Positions 34,846-44,244 are shown, numbered from the stretch's first letter. The stretch is 64,000 nt of DNA from Streptomyces sp. Je 1-332 (GCF_040730185.1 NZ_CP160402.1:496001-560000), one strand, 5' to 3'. Numbers and translations are program-made. The notes: a model not told the origin generated them from the letters alone.

Positions 34846-35466
34846 GTGGCATCGACGTCGGTATCGGGACCGAGAAGCGTGGCACCGAAGCTCGAGGTCA
34901 TCGTGGCGAGCACGCGTCCCGGCCGCGTGGGTCCGGCCATCGCAAGTTGGATCGAGGCACACGCGGTGGAACACGGTGGCTTTCCGGAGGTGGAAGTCGT
35001 CGACCTGGCGGAGCTCGACCTGCCGTTCATGAACGAACCGCTGCATCCGCGCCTCGGCCGGTACACCCACCAGCACACCCGCGACTGGAGCGCCAAGGTG
35101 AGCGAGGCGGACGCCTTCGTGTTCGTCATGCCGGAGTACAACTACGGCTACAACGCCGAACTCAAGAACGCCATCGACTACCTGCACGACGAGTGGAAGT
35201 ACAAGCCCGTCGGCCTGGTCAGCTACGGGGGCGTCTCGGCGGGCACGCGTGCCGCACAGATGATCAAGCAGGTGGTCACGACGCTGAAGATGACCCCTGT
35301 CTTCGAAGCGGTCTCCATTCCCTTCGTCCAGGAGTTCATCGACGACGGCCGGTTCACCCCGAACGAGATCATGACCTCCTCGGCGAAGGCGATGCTCGAC
35401 GAACTCACCCGGGTAGCCACCGCACTTGGGCCCCTGCGGACGACGGACGTACTTTCGGCACCCTGA
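34846..35466 (+). CDS. NAD(P)H-dependent FMN reductase
   Basis: A 206-residue flavodoxin-fold reductase. The FMN phosphate loop is VIVASTRPGRVGPAI and the isoalloxazine loop is MPEYNYGYNAELKNAIDYL; a SYGGVSAGTRAAQ segment follows, as in YieF/ArsH-type reductases. GTG 34846 with GAGGAG upstream is used; GTG 34840 adds two residues. The flavin hydroxylases nearby are single-component, so this may be a quinone reductase keeping hydroxylated intermediates reduced, rather than a monooxygenase partner (inference). Confidence 0.9.
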   Translation: MASTSVSGPRSVAPKLEVIVASTRPGRVGPAIASWIEAHAVEHGGFPEVEVVDLAELDLPFMNEPLHPRLGRYTHQHTRDWSAKVSEADAFVFVMPEYNYGYNAELKNAIDYLHDEWKYKPVGLVSYGGVSAGTRAAQMIKQVVTTLKMTPVFEAVSIPFVQEFIDDGRFTPNEIMTSSAKAMLDELTRVATALGPLRTTDVLSAP

Positions 35467-35522
35467 CCGGCGATCCTCGACCCCATCAGGTGATGGATGG
35501 CCACTGAAGGTTCTCCGGAGGG

Positions 35523-35543
35523 TTGCTGTTATCACATATAGCG
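35523..35543 (+). promoter_or_regulatory. Operator-like motif, copy 2
   Basis: TTGCTGTTATCACATATAGC then G, 62 bases upstream of the Tat amidohydrolase start. It is identical to copy 3 over all 21 bases and differs from copy 1 at one. Confidence 0.75.
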
Positions 35544-35605
35544 GCTACTTTCGGCCCGAACCCAACCCCTCCCCCTCCCCACTCGTCTGCCAGAAAGGCA
35601 CCACC

Positions 35606-36817
35606 ATGTGCATCAGCGACAGGAATCGACGTGACTTCTTCAAGACGGCCGCCGGAGCAGGAATCGCCGTCGCAGGTGTGCAGGCGCTGGCGGTGCCCGG
35701 CACAGCTGACGCCCAGGAAGGCAAAGCTCACGCCCAGGAGCGCGCCGCCGGCTTCGGCGGCAACGTCGCGTTGACCAATGTGCGGGTATACGACGGCCGT
35801 GAGCTGACCGCCCCACGCACCGTGGTCATCGAGAACGGACGCATCGGCGTCAGCGCTTTCGGCGCACGCAGAATCGACGGCGGCGGCGCGACCCTGCTGC
35901 CCGGCCTGATCGATGCCCACATCCACCTCCAGGACGTGAGCACCCTCCAGCAACTGGCCGGCCACGGCGTCACGACCGGCCTGGACATGGCCTGTTTCCC
36001 GCCCTCGGTCGTCGACTCGCTGCGCCGACGGCCCGGCCTGACGGACATCCGCAGCGCCGGCACACCGGCCGTCGCGCCCGGCAGCCCCCAGAGTCAGCTG
36101 CCGACCTTCCCGGCGGACGCGGTCCTCACCGGACCGGAGCAGGCGGCTCAGTTCGTGCGGGCCCGGATCGCCGAAGGGTCGGACTTCATCAAGATCATCG
36201 TCGATGAGTCGGGCCTGACACAGGAAACCATCACCGCCCTGACGACGGCGGCCCACTCATCCGGCAAGCTCGTCATGGCCCACGCGACCACCGCCGCCAC
36301 GGCGGAGCGGGCGCTGACCGCGGGCGTCGACATGATTCATCACGTCCCCCTCGACAGCGCGCTGCCGGCCACGGTCGCGGCACGCTACGCCTCCGACGGC
36401 ACCGTCGCCGTACCCACCCTGACCATGATGCAAGGCTTCGCCGACCTCGGGATACCGGGCATGGACTACGCGGCCGCCGAGGGCAGCGTCGCCGCCCTGC
36501 GTCGGGCCGGTGCGCGAATCCTTGCGGGCACGGACGCCAACCACACGCCGGGCATACCGGTGCAGCCGCCGTTCGGCATCAGCCTGCACCACGAGTTGGA
36601 GCGGCTGATCCACGCGGGACTCACCACCCGTGAAGCGCTGAACGCCGCGACCAGCCTGCCCGCCCAGTCCTTCGGGCTGCGCGACCGCGGCGTCATCCGC
36701 CCCGGGTACCGCGCCGACCTCCTCCTCATAGGCGGCGACCCGCTCGCCGACATCACCAACACCCGTAAGATCCAGCGCGTTTGGGTCGGCGGCATCGAGT
36801 ACCCCCCTGCCGTCTGA
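35606..36817 (+). CDS. Tat-exported metal-dependent amidohydrolase (imidazolonepropionase-like)
   Basis: A 403-residue protein. The N-terminus RNRRDFFKTAAGAG with a hydrophobic stretch ending GTADA is a clear twin-arginine signal. The catalytic barrel has HxH in LIDAHIHLQD, a probable carbamylated Lys in DFIKIIVDE, His in VMAHATT and MIHHVP, and Asp in LAGTDANHTPG. The C-terminal GVIRPGYRADLLLIGGDPL is the usual amidohydrolase closure. It hydrolyses a cyclic amide, lactone or ester outside the cytoplasm; the substrate is unknown. Motif copy 2 suggests co-regulation with the 28.6 and 40.4 kb units. Confidence 0.9.
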   Translation: MCISDRNRRDFFKTAAGAGIAVAGVQALAVPGTADAQEGKAHAQERAAGFGGNVALTNVRVYDGRELTAPRTVVIENGRIGVSAFGARRIDGGGATLLPGLIDAHIHLQDVSTLQQLAGHGVTTGLDMACFPPSVVDSLRRRPGLTDIRSAGTPAVAPGSPQSQLPTFPADAVLTGPEQAAQFVRARIAEGSDFIKIIVDESGLTQETITALTTAAHSSGKLVMAHATTAATAERALTAGVDMIHHVPLDSALPATVAARYASDGTVAVPTLTMMQGFADLGIPGMDYAAAEGSVAALRRAGARILAGTDANHTPGIPVQPPFGISLHHELERLIHAGLTTREALNAATSLPAQSFGLRDRGVIRPGYRADLLLIGGDPLADITNTRKIQRVWVGGIEYPPAV

Positions 36818-36928
36818 GCGGTTCTCGGACCCTCGCGGTCAACTCGTCTCCCGGCCGGGAGACGACAGACCTGACCGGAGGCCACGACGGCCTTCCGGCG
36901 CCGGACGGCGCACCCGGTCGGCAAGCTC

Positions 36929-36969
36929 GATGATGGCCCCGTGCGCCGCGCCTGCACGGGGCCATCATC
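36929..36969. terminator. Perfect hairpin between convergent genes
   Basis: 15-bp perfect arms GATGATGGCCCCGTG / CACGGGGCCATCATC with an 11-base loop, between the amidohydrolase and the convergent E1-like gene; AATTC follows. Confidence 0.82.
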
Positions 36970-36993
36970 AATTCGTCGCGCCTGTCCGGCAGT

Positions 36994-39393
36994 TCACCCG
37001 GTGACATCCAGTGCGGCGCGGATGATGCTGTCGGTGTCGATCTGGTGGTAGCGGTAGACCTCGTCCAGGGAGCCCGACTGGCCGAAGCGGGTCACGCCGA
37101 GCCTGCGGACCGGGACGTGATGGATGGTGGCCAGGAAGGCGAGGGTGTGCGGGTGGCCGTCCAGGACGGTCACCATCGGGGTGGCGCGTTCCGCGGGGAA
37201 GGCCTGGTCCAGGATCCAGTCGGCGGCCTCGCCGTGCCCGGCGCGGGCATCAAGGGCCTTGTAGAGGAGTCCGGGACTCGTCACGCACACGACGTCGGCC
37301 GGGACCCCCAGGCGCTGGAGGCGGTCCGCAGCGGTCAGGGCCTCGGTCACCACAGCTCCCATGGCGGCGATGGTGACCCGGGCGCCCTCCTGCCGCCGCA
37401 ACGGGTAGGCGCCGGCGACCACTTGGCGGCGGCGCCGCTCCCGGGCCGCGGGGTCGGTGGGGACATCGGCGAGGGTCTGGTCGACAGGCCGGGTCGAAAG
37501 ACGCAGATAGGCGGAGCCGCCGTCGGGCCTGCCGAGGCGGGACAGGGCGGACAACAGCGTCCACTCGGTGTCCAGGGCGAACGCCGGCTCCCAAGTGGTG
37601 CATCCCGGTTGCTCGATGCCGAGAGAAGGGGTCGTGATGGACTGGTGGGCGCCGCCCTCGGGCGCGAGGGTGACACCGGAAGGGGTCCCCACCAGGATCG
37701 ACTGCCCACCGGCGTAGATACCGAAGGACCATGGTTCCAGGGCACGTTGAACGAAGGGGTCGTACAACACGCCGATGGGCAGCAGGGGTTCACCCCAGCG
37801 ACTCCAGGTGGCCCCGAGCTCCCCCAGCAGCCCGACCAAGTTGGTCTCGGCGATGCCCAGTTCGACGTGCTGACCGGTCGGCCGCTCCCTCCAGTGCAAG
37901 ATGGTCTCGGCGTCGTCGGCGAACCAGTCCACGCGCTCGGTCGGCGACCAGACGCCGACCTTGTTGACCCAGCCGCCCAGGTTGGTGGACGAACTGACGT
38001 CCGGACTGACCGTCACCACCCGCCGCGCCGCCTCGGGCGCGGTCCGGGTCAGGTCGAGCAGCACCCGGCCCAGGGCCGCCTGGGTCGTCGCCACACCCGT
38101 CGGCGTACGGCCGATGTCGCTCGGCACCACGGGAGGCTGCACCGCGGGAACGGCTTCGCGACGCAACCGCGTTGCGGTCTCCTCGCACAGGCGAGCCGCC
38201 GCAGAGTCGGCGGCGAAGCTCTCCCAGGGATTGTCCGGGTCGGCCCCCACTTCAACCGCGAGTTCAGCCATCTGCTGCTCCGTCAGCAGGGAGGAGTGGT
38301 TCTGCGGGTGTCCCTGGGTGGGCAGGCCGTACCCCTTGACGGTGTACGCGAAAATCACCGTGGGCCGGTGGTCCTCCACCGCGGACAGCGCGGTGTCGAG
38401 GGCGGCCAGATCATGACCGCCGAGATTGCGGACCGCCTCCATCAGAGTGGTGTCGTCCGTCTCGGCGAGCAGGTCCGAAACGGCCGCGGCCTCGGGTCCG
38501 GCCCCCGGCAGCCTTTCTCTCAACTCACCGGCCGAGCACCGCAGCAGGCGCTGGTACTCGGGATTGGACATGGCGTCGATGCGGGCCCGCAGGGCGTGAC
38601 CTCCGGGGCGGGCCATCAACTTCTCCAGGAGGGTGCCGTACTTGAGCGTCAGCACCTGCCAGCCGGCGGCCGCGAACATGCCGTGCAGGCGGCCCGCTGC
38701 GATGTTCGGCACGACGCGGTCCAGGGACTGGCGGTTCAGGTCGACGATCCACACCAGCTCACCGAGGTCTGCGACCTGCGGGTCCAGGACCGCCTCCCAC
38801 ACCGCGCCTTCGTCCAGCTCCGCGTCCCCCACCAGCGCGTACTGCCGACCGGTGAAGCCACCTCGGTCGCTCTTCCCGGCGTAGCGGCGGGCCAGGGCGC
38901 CCCAGATCGTCGCCGTCACCCCGATGCCCACCGATCCGGTCGAGTAGTCGACCGGATCGGGGTCCTTGGAGCGGCTGGGATAACTCTGCAGGCCCCCGAA
39001 GGCCCGCAGGGTGGGCAGGTACGAGGCGTCCAGCTCGCCGAGCAGGTGATTGATCGCGTGCAGGACGGGCGAGGCGTGCGGCTTGACCGAAACCCTGTCC
39101 TCGGGGCGCAAATGGCGGAACCACAAGGCGGTCATGATCGACACCATGGAGGCGCACGAGGCCTGGTGCCCGCCGACCTTGAGCCCCGAGGGGTTGGGGC
39201 GCACCCGGTTGGCGTGATGCACGATCGAGCTGGACAGCCACAGGACACGGTCCTCGATCTCGTGCAGTACGTCGAGGGCTGCCGCCGTGGACCGTGGAAA
39301 CGCCGGGGTCTGCGGGGAGGTGGTGGGCGCGGTGGTCCGCGGGGAGGTGGCTGGTGCGGGAGTCCGCGGGGAGTCGGATGGTGCGGTGGTCAT
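36994..39393 (-). CDS. AceE-like/transketolase-like thiamine-diphosphate E1 enzyme
   Basis: A 799-residue homodimeric-type E1. The ThDP motif is LVGDAELDEGAVWEAV with WIVDLNRQSLD about 30 residues on; GGHQASCASM lies near the N-terminus, VELGIAETN in the pyrimidine domain, and TRFGQSGSLDEVYRYH at the C-terminus as in AceE. It is about 90 residues shorter than typical AceE. No E2 or E3 gene is nearby. ATG 39393 is used; the frame extends to about 39633 but into the promoter region. The N-terminal ~30 residues are a Pro/Thr/Ser-rich repeat tract. It is divergent from an Lrp/AsnC regulator that probably controls it. It may decarboxylate a 2-oxoacid other than pyruvate. Confidence 0.88.
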   Translation of the reverse strand: MTTAPSDSPRTPAPATSPRTTAPTTSPQTPAFPRSTAAALDVLHEIEDRVLWLSSSIVHHANRVRPNPSGLKVGGHQASCASMVSIMTALWFRHLRPEDRVSVKPHASPVLHAINHLLGELDASYLPTLRAFGGLQSYPSRSKDPDPVDYSTGSVGIGVTATIWGALARRYAGKSDRGGFTGRQYALVGDAELDEGAVWEAVLDPQVADLGELVWIVDLNRQSLDRVVPNIAAGRLHGMFAAAGWQVLTLKYGTLLEKLMARPGGHALRARIDAMSNPEYQRLLRCSAGELRERLPGAGPEAAAVSDLLAETDDTTLMEAVRNLGGHDLAALDTALSAVEDHRPTVIFAYTVKGYGLPTQGHPQNHSSLLTEQQMAELAVEVGADPDNPWESFAADSAAARLCEETATRLRREAVPAVQPPVVPSDIGRTPTGVATTQAALGRVLLDLTRTAPEAARRVVTVSPDVSSSTNLGGWVNKVGVWSPTERVDWFADDAETILHWRERPTGQHVELGIAETNLVGLLGELGATWSRWGEPLLPIGVLYDPFVQRALEPWSFGIYAGGQSILVGTPSGVTLAPEGGAHQSITTPSLGIEQPGCTTWEPAFALDTEWTLLSALSRLGRPDGGSAYLRLSTRPVDQTLADVPTDPAARERRRRQVVAGAYPLRRQEGARVTIAAMGAVVTEALTAADRLQRLGVPADVVCVTSPGLLYKALDARAGHGEAADWILDQAFPAERATPMVTVLDGHPHTLAFLATIHHVPVRRLGVTRFGQSGSLDEVYRYHQIDTDSIIRAALDVTG

Positions 39394-39606
39394 GGCGGAA
39401 CGGTCTCCTCGCGCTCGGCACACCCGGCACGCAGACGTGCGACCGACTGTGACATGGGACGTACCACGGCGGCGTGAAGAGCGCACCGGGTGTGCCCCGG
39501 CGCACGTCAGGCCGGCTGACGACCGGGGCTCGGTCGGCGGCGTGCTGCCAGGGGCGGGATCGTTGCGGACGAGGAGACCACCGGGCCAGGATGCTGCACA
39601 AGAACC

Positions 39607-39623
39607 TGCGAGCAATTTGCGCA
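39607..39623. promoter_or_regulatory. Candidate Lrp/AsnC site
   Basis: TGCG-N9-CGCA symmetric element with an A/T-rich centre in the 274-base divergent region between the E1-like and Lrp/AsnC genes. Nothing else was recognised there. Confidence 0.35.
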
Positions 39624-39667
39624 GAATGCACAACCACCAGCCCTCTCAGCCCCGGAAGGTGCGCACT

Positions 39668-40147
39668 GTGCCCAACCCCGAACGGATCGACCCCACCGAT
39701 GCGCGGCTGCTTCTGGCCCTCGCCGCTCATCCTCGTGCCACCGCGGTGGCGCTCGCCGAAGCGAGTGGGTTGAGCCGCAACACCGTCCAGGCACGTCTTG
39801 CGGCACTCGACCGCAGCGGCGCCGTGAAGTCCTTCGAGCGGCGCATCGATCCGGCATCCCTCGGCTATCCGCTCACCGCCTTCGTCACCACTCAGGTCGC
39901 CCAACGCCGGCTGGACGAGGTCGCGAACGCGCTGGCCGCGATTCCCGAGGTCCTGCAGGTGCACGGGCTGACCGGTGACACCGACCTGCTGGTGCATGTG
40001 GCCGCGACCGACGCCGAGAATCTCTATGCCGTGGCCGGCCACATCCTCGACATCCCCGGAGTGGAACGCACCAGTACGGCTCTGGTCATGCGCCAACTGG
40101 TCCCGTATCGGCTCGCCCCGCTGTTGCGTCGCACCGCCGGGCGCTGA
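39668..40147 (+). CDS. Lrp/AsnC-family transcriptional regulator
   Basis: A 159-residue Lrp/AsnC protein. The HTH shows DARLLLALAAHPRATAVALA and SGLSRNTVQARLAALDRSG; the C-terminal RAM domain has VLQVHGLTGDTDLLVHVAAT. GTG 39668 with GGAAGG seven bases upstream is preferred; ATG 39626 would add 14 residues. It is divergent from the E1-like gene, a pairing often seen with 2-oxoacid dehydrogenase genes, so it likely regulates it in response to an amino acid or oxoacid. Confidence 0.9.
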   Translation: MPNPERIDPTDARLLLALAAHPRATAVALAEASGLSRNTVQARLAALDRSGAVKSFERRIDPASLGYPLTAFVTTQVAQRRLDEVANALAAIPEVLQVHGLTGDTDLLVHVAATDAENLYAVAGHILDIPGVERTSTALVMRQLVPYRLAPLLRRTAGR

Positions 40148-40190
40148 GCCCGGTCGGCCATGCGATCGAGGAATTGGTCCGCCGGACTGC

Positions 40191-40211
40191 TTGCTGTTAT
40201 CACATATAGCG
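40191..40211 (+). promoter_or_regulatory. Operator-like motif, copy 3
   Basis: TTGCTGTTATCACATATAGC then G, 226 bases upstream of the FAH-family gene. All 21 bases equal copy 2. The remaining ~230 bases to the gene have no recognised gene. Confidence 0.73.
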
Positions 40212-40437
40212 TCTTACTGTGTGATCAGCGCCGCAGCCGTCGCGAGGGCGAGCCGCTGGGCCTTCCTCTCGTCCAGAGGCCCACGTCTCGCGTAGGCGCG
40301 GCGAAGCGGGGCTCCCCGTCGACAACACGCTGATTGGAGCCGCCTACAGGTGACTGACCAGCAGTTACGCGAGTCGGCGGCCGGTGTGCGTCCGACCAGC
40401 CGATAGCCCCGTCCACCAGAAACACAGGAGCCACTCC

Positions 40438-41286
40438 GTGCGCATCGCCAACCTCTCCGGCCGCCTGGTCCTCGTCGTCGACGGCCGAGCCGTCGACGTC
40501 GAGGAGGCCAGTGACGGCCGCTTCACCGCGGACCCGCAGGCCGTCTACGAGCGATGGGAGGAGTTCCGCGAGTGGGCGGCGCAGGCCCGCCTGCCCGAAG
40601 GAGCCGACTTCGACCCCGGCCACCTCGACGCCCCCGCACCCGCCCCGCGCCAGGTCATCGCCGCCGGTCTCAACTACCGCGATCACGCCGCCGAGTCGGG
40701 ATTCGCACTGCCCGAGAACATGCCGCCGGTCTTCACCAAGTTCGCCACCAGCATCACCGGACCCGTCACCCAGGTCACCCTCCCGCCCGGCGGTCACACC
40801 GACTGGGAGATCGAACTGGTCGCCGTCATCGGCTCCCGCGCCCACCACGTCACCTCCGAGGCGGCCTGGGATCACGTCGCCGGGCTCACCGTGGGCCAGG
40901 ACCTGTCCGAGCGCATCACCCAACTCGACGGCCCCGCACCCCAGTTCAGTCTCGGCAAGTCGTTCCCGGGCTTCGCACCCATCGGCCCCTGCCTGGTCAC
41001 CCCCGACGAGTTCGACGACCCCGACGACCTGGGACTGCGCTGCACCGTGAACGGCGAGGAGGTCCAGAAGAGCCGCACCAGCGACCTGATCTTCTCCGTG
41101 CCCGAGCTGATCGCCCGCCTGTCCTCGGTACTTCCCCTGCTGCCCGGCGACGTGGTCTTCACCGGAACCCCGGCCGGTGTCGGCCTGGGCCGTGACCCAC
41201 AGCGGTGGCTCGCCCCCGGCGACGAACTGATCAGCACGATCGAGGGCATCGGCGAACTGCGCCAGCGCTTCACCGCGGCCACCTGA
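40438..41286 (+). CDS. FAH-family hydrolase/hydratase, paralogue 1
   Basis: A 282-residue FAH protein starting at GTG with AGGAG upstream. Core: VIAAGLNYRDHAAESGF, metal acids in DWEIELVAVIGSRA, LGKSFPGFAPIGPCLV, and VFTGTPAGVGLGRDP. It is very close to the protein at 47108-47950 along its whole length, so the two arose by duplication. Likely substrates are ring-fission oxo-acids, as in 4-oxalocrotonate decarboxylase or 2-oxopentenoate hydratase relatives. A hairpin and a VOC gene follow. Confidence 0.9.
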   Translation: MRIANLSGRLVLVVDGRAVDVEEASDGRFTADPQAVYERWEEFREWAAQARLPEGADFDPGHLDAPAPAPRQVIAAGLNYRDHAAESGFALPENMPPVFTKFATSITGPVTQVTLPPGGHTDWEIELVAVIGSRAHHVTSEAAWDHVAGLTVGQDLSERITQLDGPAPQFSLGKSFPGFAPIGPCLVTPDEFDDPDDLGLRCTVNGEEVQKSRTSDLIFSVPELIARLSSVLPLLPGDVVFTGTPAGVGLGRDPQRWLAPGDELISTIEGIGELRQRFTAAT

Positions 41287-41333
41287 CACGTCACCACTCC
41301 CGCACTCCCGCACCGAGCGACACATACTGAGAG

Positions 41334-41369
41334 TGCGGGCGCACCACCCACCACCGGTGGGCGCCCGCA
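41334..41369. terminator. Hairpin between FAH and VOC genes
   Basis: Arms TGCGGGCGC / GCGCCCGCA with inner CCAC/GTGG pairing, ending 21 bases before the VOC start codon. It may reduce read-through or act in the leader of the VOC mRNA. Confidence 0.55.
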
Positions 41370-41390
41370 GATTCGATCGAGGAGGATCGA

Positions 41391-41963
41391 ATGACCGCCA
41401 CACCGAAGTTCGCCCACGTCGTCTTCCAGACCAGCAACCCCACCGCGATGCGGGACTGGTACTGCGCCGTTCTCGACGGACACGTGGTGTTCCAGAACGA
41501 AAACCTGTGCTTCATCACCTACGACGAGGAACACCACCGCGTCGCGCTGCTCACCCCGCCGGTTCCCCTGGAGCGCAAGACGCCCACGACGGCCGCGGCG
41601 CACCACGTCGCGTACACCTTCGAACACCTCGACGACCTCCTCACCCGCTACGAGCTGCTGCGCGACAAGGACGTCACTCCCGCCGTGTGCATCGCCCACG
41701 GCGTCACCACGTCCATGTACTACCAGGACCCGGACGGCAGCTTCGTCGAGATGCAGATCGACAACTTCGCCGACCCGGACGAGGCGACCGGCTACATGAA
41801 CGGACCGGAGTACAGCGCCGACGCCGTCGGCCCCGCCTTCGACCCCGAGGCCATGCTCTCCGCCCGCCGCTCGGGCGCCACCGTCGAGGAACTGGTCCAC
41901 CGCTCCTGGGCCCTCAAGAGCAAGCTGCCCGACCCGATGCTGGTCCTCACCGGGGCCGTTTGA
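41391..41963 (+). CDS. One-domain VOC protein (extradiol-dioxygenase/glyoxalase fold)
   Basis: A 190-residue VOC-fold protein. Candidate metal ligands are His9 in KFAHVVFQT, His71 or His72 in AAHHVAYTF and Glu120 in DGSFVEMQID, the 2-His-1-Glu set of type I extradiol dioxygenases. It is longer than single VOC modules by a C-terminal ~65-residue extension. ATG 41391 has GAGGAGGATC upstream. It could be a small ring-cleavage dioxygenase or an isomerase. It follows the FAH paralogue, suggesting consecutive steps. Confidence 0.85.
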   Translation: MTATPKFAHVVFQTSNPTAMRDWYCAVLDGHVVFQNENLCFITYDEEHHRVALLTPPVPLERKTPTTAAAHHVAYTFEHLDDLLTRYELLRDKDVTPAVCIAHGVTTSMYYQDPDGSFVEMQIDNFADPDEATGYMNGPEYSADAVGPAFDPEAMLSARRSGATVEELVHRSWALKSKLPDPMLVLTGAV

Positions 41964-42122
41964 GCGCGGGAGCTGGGTCAGGCCCTACAGGGGTGCCGGG
42001 GGCGAGGCCGGCACCCCGTCGGCGCGCCACCAGCCGACGCGCGCCAACCGACGCAACTGCCGGTTGCCTCGCACCGTCATCCGCCCGGCCATCCGCCCAT
42101 GCCCACCGTCCGAAGGAACCCG

Positions 42123-42623
42123 TTGAACGACACGCCTTCACTGAGCAAACCGAACTCGCCCCGCCACCAGGCCGACTGCTTCATGTGCGGCCTGGAGCAG
42201 AGCCAGGACACCACCGCCGTCGTCTTCCGCGACCCCCTGTGGTCGGGCGAGATGGTGCCCGGCTATGACGTGCCCGGCTGGTTCGTCCTGCGGGTACGTC
42301 GACACGCTGAGCGCATCACGGGACTCGACGACGCTGAACTGGCCTCGTTTGCCCGCCGTGCACGGGACTTGGTGGCGGCCGTCACCGAGGCAACCGGCGC
42401 CCCTGCGACGTACCTGCTCGTCTTCGGGGAGAACCACCCGCACTTCCACGCGCTCATCACGGCCCGCGGCGAACACGTCCCCGAGGACCGGCGCAGCGGG
42501 AACATCCTGCGACTCCGCCTGGAACAGGCCGACGCGAAGGCATCCGAGGCCTTGGTCCCCGCAGTACGCGACGCCTACGAACGCCTCGCCGGCGAAGCCA
42601 CACACGTGCTGTCTTCCCCTTGA
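42123..42623 (+). CDS. HIT-like (histidine triad) protein
   Basis: A 166-residue protein with a CFMCGLEQ zinc-like knuckle near the N-terminus and the histidine triad ENHPHFHALI, as in HIT nucleotide hydrolases/transferases. TTG 42123 is chosen because GAAGGAA lies at the right spacing; ATG 42099 gives eight more residues but has no ribosome site. Its role in this catabolic block is unclear; it may act on a nucleotide conjugate. It converges with the CoA-transferase genes. Confidence 0.78.
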   Translation: MNDTPSLSKPNSPRHQADCFMCGLEQSQDTTAVVFRDPLWSGEMVPGYDVPGWFVLRVRRHAERITGLDDAELASFARRARDLVAAVTEATGAPATYLLVFGENHPHFHALITARGEHVPEDRRSGNILRLRLEQADAKASEALVPAVRDAYERLAGEATHVLSSP

Positions 42624-42715
42624 GGAACCACGAAGACCAGGACCAACGCACTGCCGCCCCGACCGCGAGGCAGAACAGCCTCGGGGCCGGGGCGGGGCAC
42701 GAATCCTCCGGATAC

Positions 42716-43372
42716 TCAGCTCACGCCGACGGCACACTCCAGGTTGACCCGCACCGGCGCGGCAGTCGCAGCGAGGACGTCCTGCGGGGTGACACCAGGA
42801 GCCGTCTCCGTCAGGACCAGGCCTGCCTCGGTGATGTCGAGTACCGCGAGGTCGGTGATGATGCGGTGGACGCACGCGCGGCCCGTCAGGGGCAAGGTGC
42901 ACTCCGGGACGATCTTCGGGGTGCCGTCCTTCGCGGTGTGTTCCATGAGGACGATGACGCGGCGCGCGCCGTGCACCAGGTCCATCGCGCCGCCCATCCC
43001 CTTGACCATCTTGCCGGGGATCATCCAGTTGGCGAGGTCTCCGCGGGCCGAGACCTGCATGGCACCCAGGACGGCGGTGTCGATGTGGCCGCCGCGGATC
43101 ATGCCGAAGGACAGCGCCGAGTCGAAGAAGGCGGCGCCGGGCAGGACCGTGACCGTCTCCTTGCCCGCGTTGATCAGATCCGGGTCCACGGCGTCCTCGG
43201 ACGGGTAAGGGCCGGTGCCCAGGATGCCGTTCTCCGACTGGAGGACCACGTGCACGCCCTCGGGTACGAAGCCGGGGATGAGGGTGGGCAGGCCGATGCC
43301 CAGGTTGACGTAGTCGCCGTCGTTGAGTTCGGCCGCCGCACGCGCTGCCATCTCGTTTCTGGTCCAGGGCAT
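42716..43372 (-). CDS. 3-oxoacid CoA-transferase, subunit B
   Basis: A 218-residue family I CoA-transferase beta subunit. The catalytic Glu is in [19 protein letters not shown] and [15 protein letters not shown] ([13 protein letters not shown]) segments are standard. It overlaps subunit A by ATGA. Such pairs act as 3-oxoadipate (PcaIJ) or acetoacetate (ScoAB) transferases; in this aromatic island 3-oxoadipate:succinyl-CoA transfer is attractive but no PcaF thiolase is present in the window. Confidence 0.93.
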   Translation of the reverse strand: MPWTRNEMAARAAAELNDGDYVNLGIGLPTLIPGFVPEGVHVVLQSENGILGTGPYPSEDAVDPDLINAGKETVTVLPGAAFFDSALSFGMIRGGHIDTAVLGAMQVSARGDLANWMIPGKMVKGMGGAMDLVHGARRVIVLMEHTAKDGTPKIVPECTLPLTGRACVHRIITDLAVLDITEAGLVLTETAPGVTPQDVLAATAAPVRVNLECAVGVS

Positions 43373-44154
43373 CAGGCGTGCACCGTTCCTCGTGCCGTCG
43401 GCGCGGAAGTCGTACGCCGTTCGATCTGCTTGTCGGCGGCCTGCCGGGGTGTGAGGGCCACAACGCGCTGGACGAACACGCCCGGCAGGTGGACCTCGTC
43501 CGGGCTGAGGGCGCCCGGGTCGACGAGTTCCTCGACTTCAGCGATGGTCACGCGGCCCGCCATCGCTGCCAGGGGGTTGAAGTTGCGGGCCGACTTGTCG
43601 AAGACGAGGTTGCCGTGTCGGTCTCCGCGTGACGCACGGACCAGGGCGTAGTCGCAGGTGATGGCTTCCTCCAGGACAAAGTCGCGGTCGCCGAAGGTGC
43701 GGGTCTCCTTGGCCGGTGAGGCGATGGCGACACTGCCGTCGGAGTGGTGGCGCCAGGGGACACCTCCGTCGGCGAGCGGGGTGCCCACGCCCGCGGGAGT
43801 GTAGAAGCCGGGGATGCCGCAGCCTCCGGCGCGCAGGCGTTCGGCGAGGGTGCCCTGGGGGGTGAGTTCGACTTCGAGTTCGCCCGCGAGGTATTGGCGG
43901 GCGAACTCCTTGTTCTCTCCTACGTAGGAAGCGGTGACGCGGGCGATGCGTCCGCCGCCGAGCAGGATGCCGAGACCGTGCTCATCGGTTCCGCAGTTGT
44001 TGCCAACCACACGCAGTCCGCCCGCGCCCTGCGTGTGGAGGGCCTCGATGAGGGTGCTCGGGATGCCGCACAGGCCGAAGCCGCCGACGGCCAGGGATGC
44101 GCCGTCGCCTATGTCGGCCACTGCCGCCGCCGCGGAGGGGGATGTCTTGTCCAT
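43372..44154 (-). CDS. 3-oxoacid CoA-transferase, subunit A
   Basis: A 260-residue alpha subunit with [19 protein letters not shown], the [12 protein letters not shown] loop and [16 protein letters not shown], all standard for family I transferases. Its TGA overlaps the ATG of subunit B, giving a coupled heterodimer. The 302 bases between it and the upstream monooxygenase hold a large hairpin, so the pair probably has its own promoter. Confidence 0.93.
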   Translation of the reverse strand: MDKTSPSAAAAVADIGDGASLAVGGFGLCGIPSTLIEALHTQGAGGLRVVGNNCGTDEHGLGILLGGGRIARVTASYVGENKEFARQYLAGELEVELTPQGTLAERLRAGGCGIPGFYTPAGVGTPLADGGVPWRHHSDGSVAIASPAKETRTFGDRDFVLEEAITCDYALVRASRGDRHGNLVFDKSARNFNPLAAMAGRVTIAEVEELVDPGALSPDEVHLPGVFVQRVVALTPRQAADKQIERRTTSAPTARGTVHA

Positions 44155-44244
44155 GCACGTCCTTCGGAGGTCTTCGTCAGTGGGGTTCTGCGCGTGTTAC
44201 GAAAAGTTGCGTGGGATCGGCTCTTGCGAACGTCGCCGTGAGAC

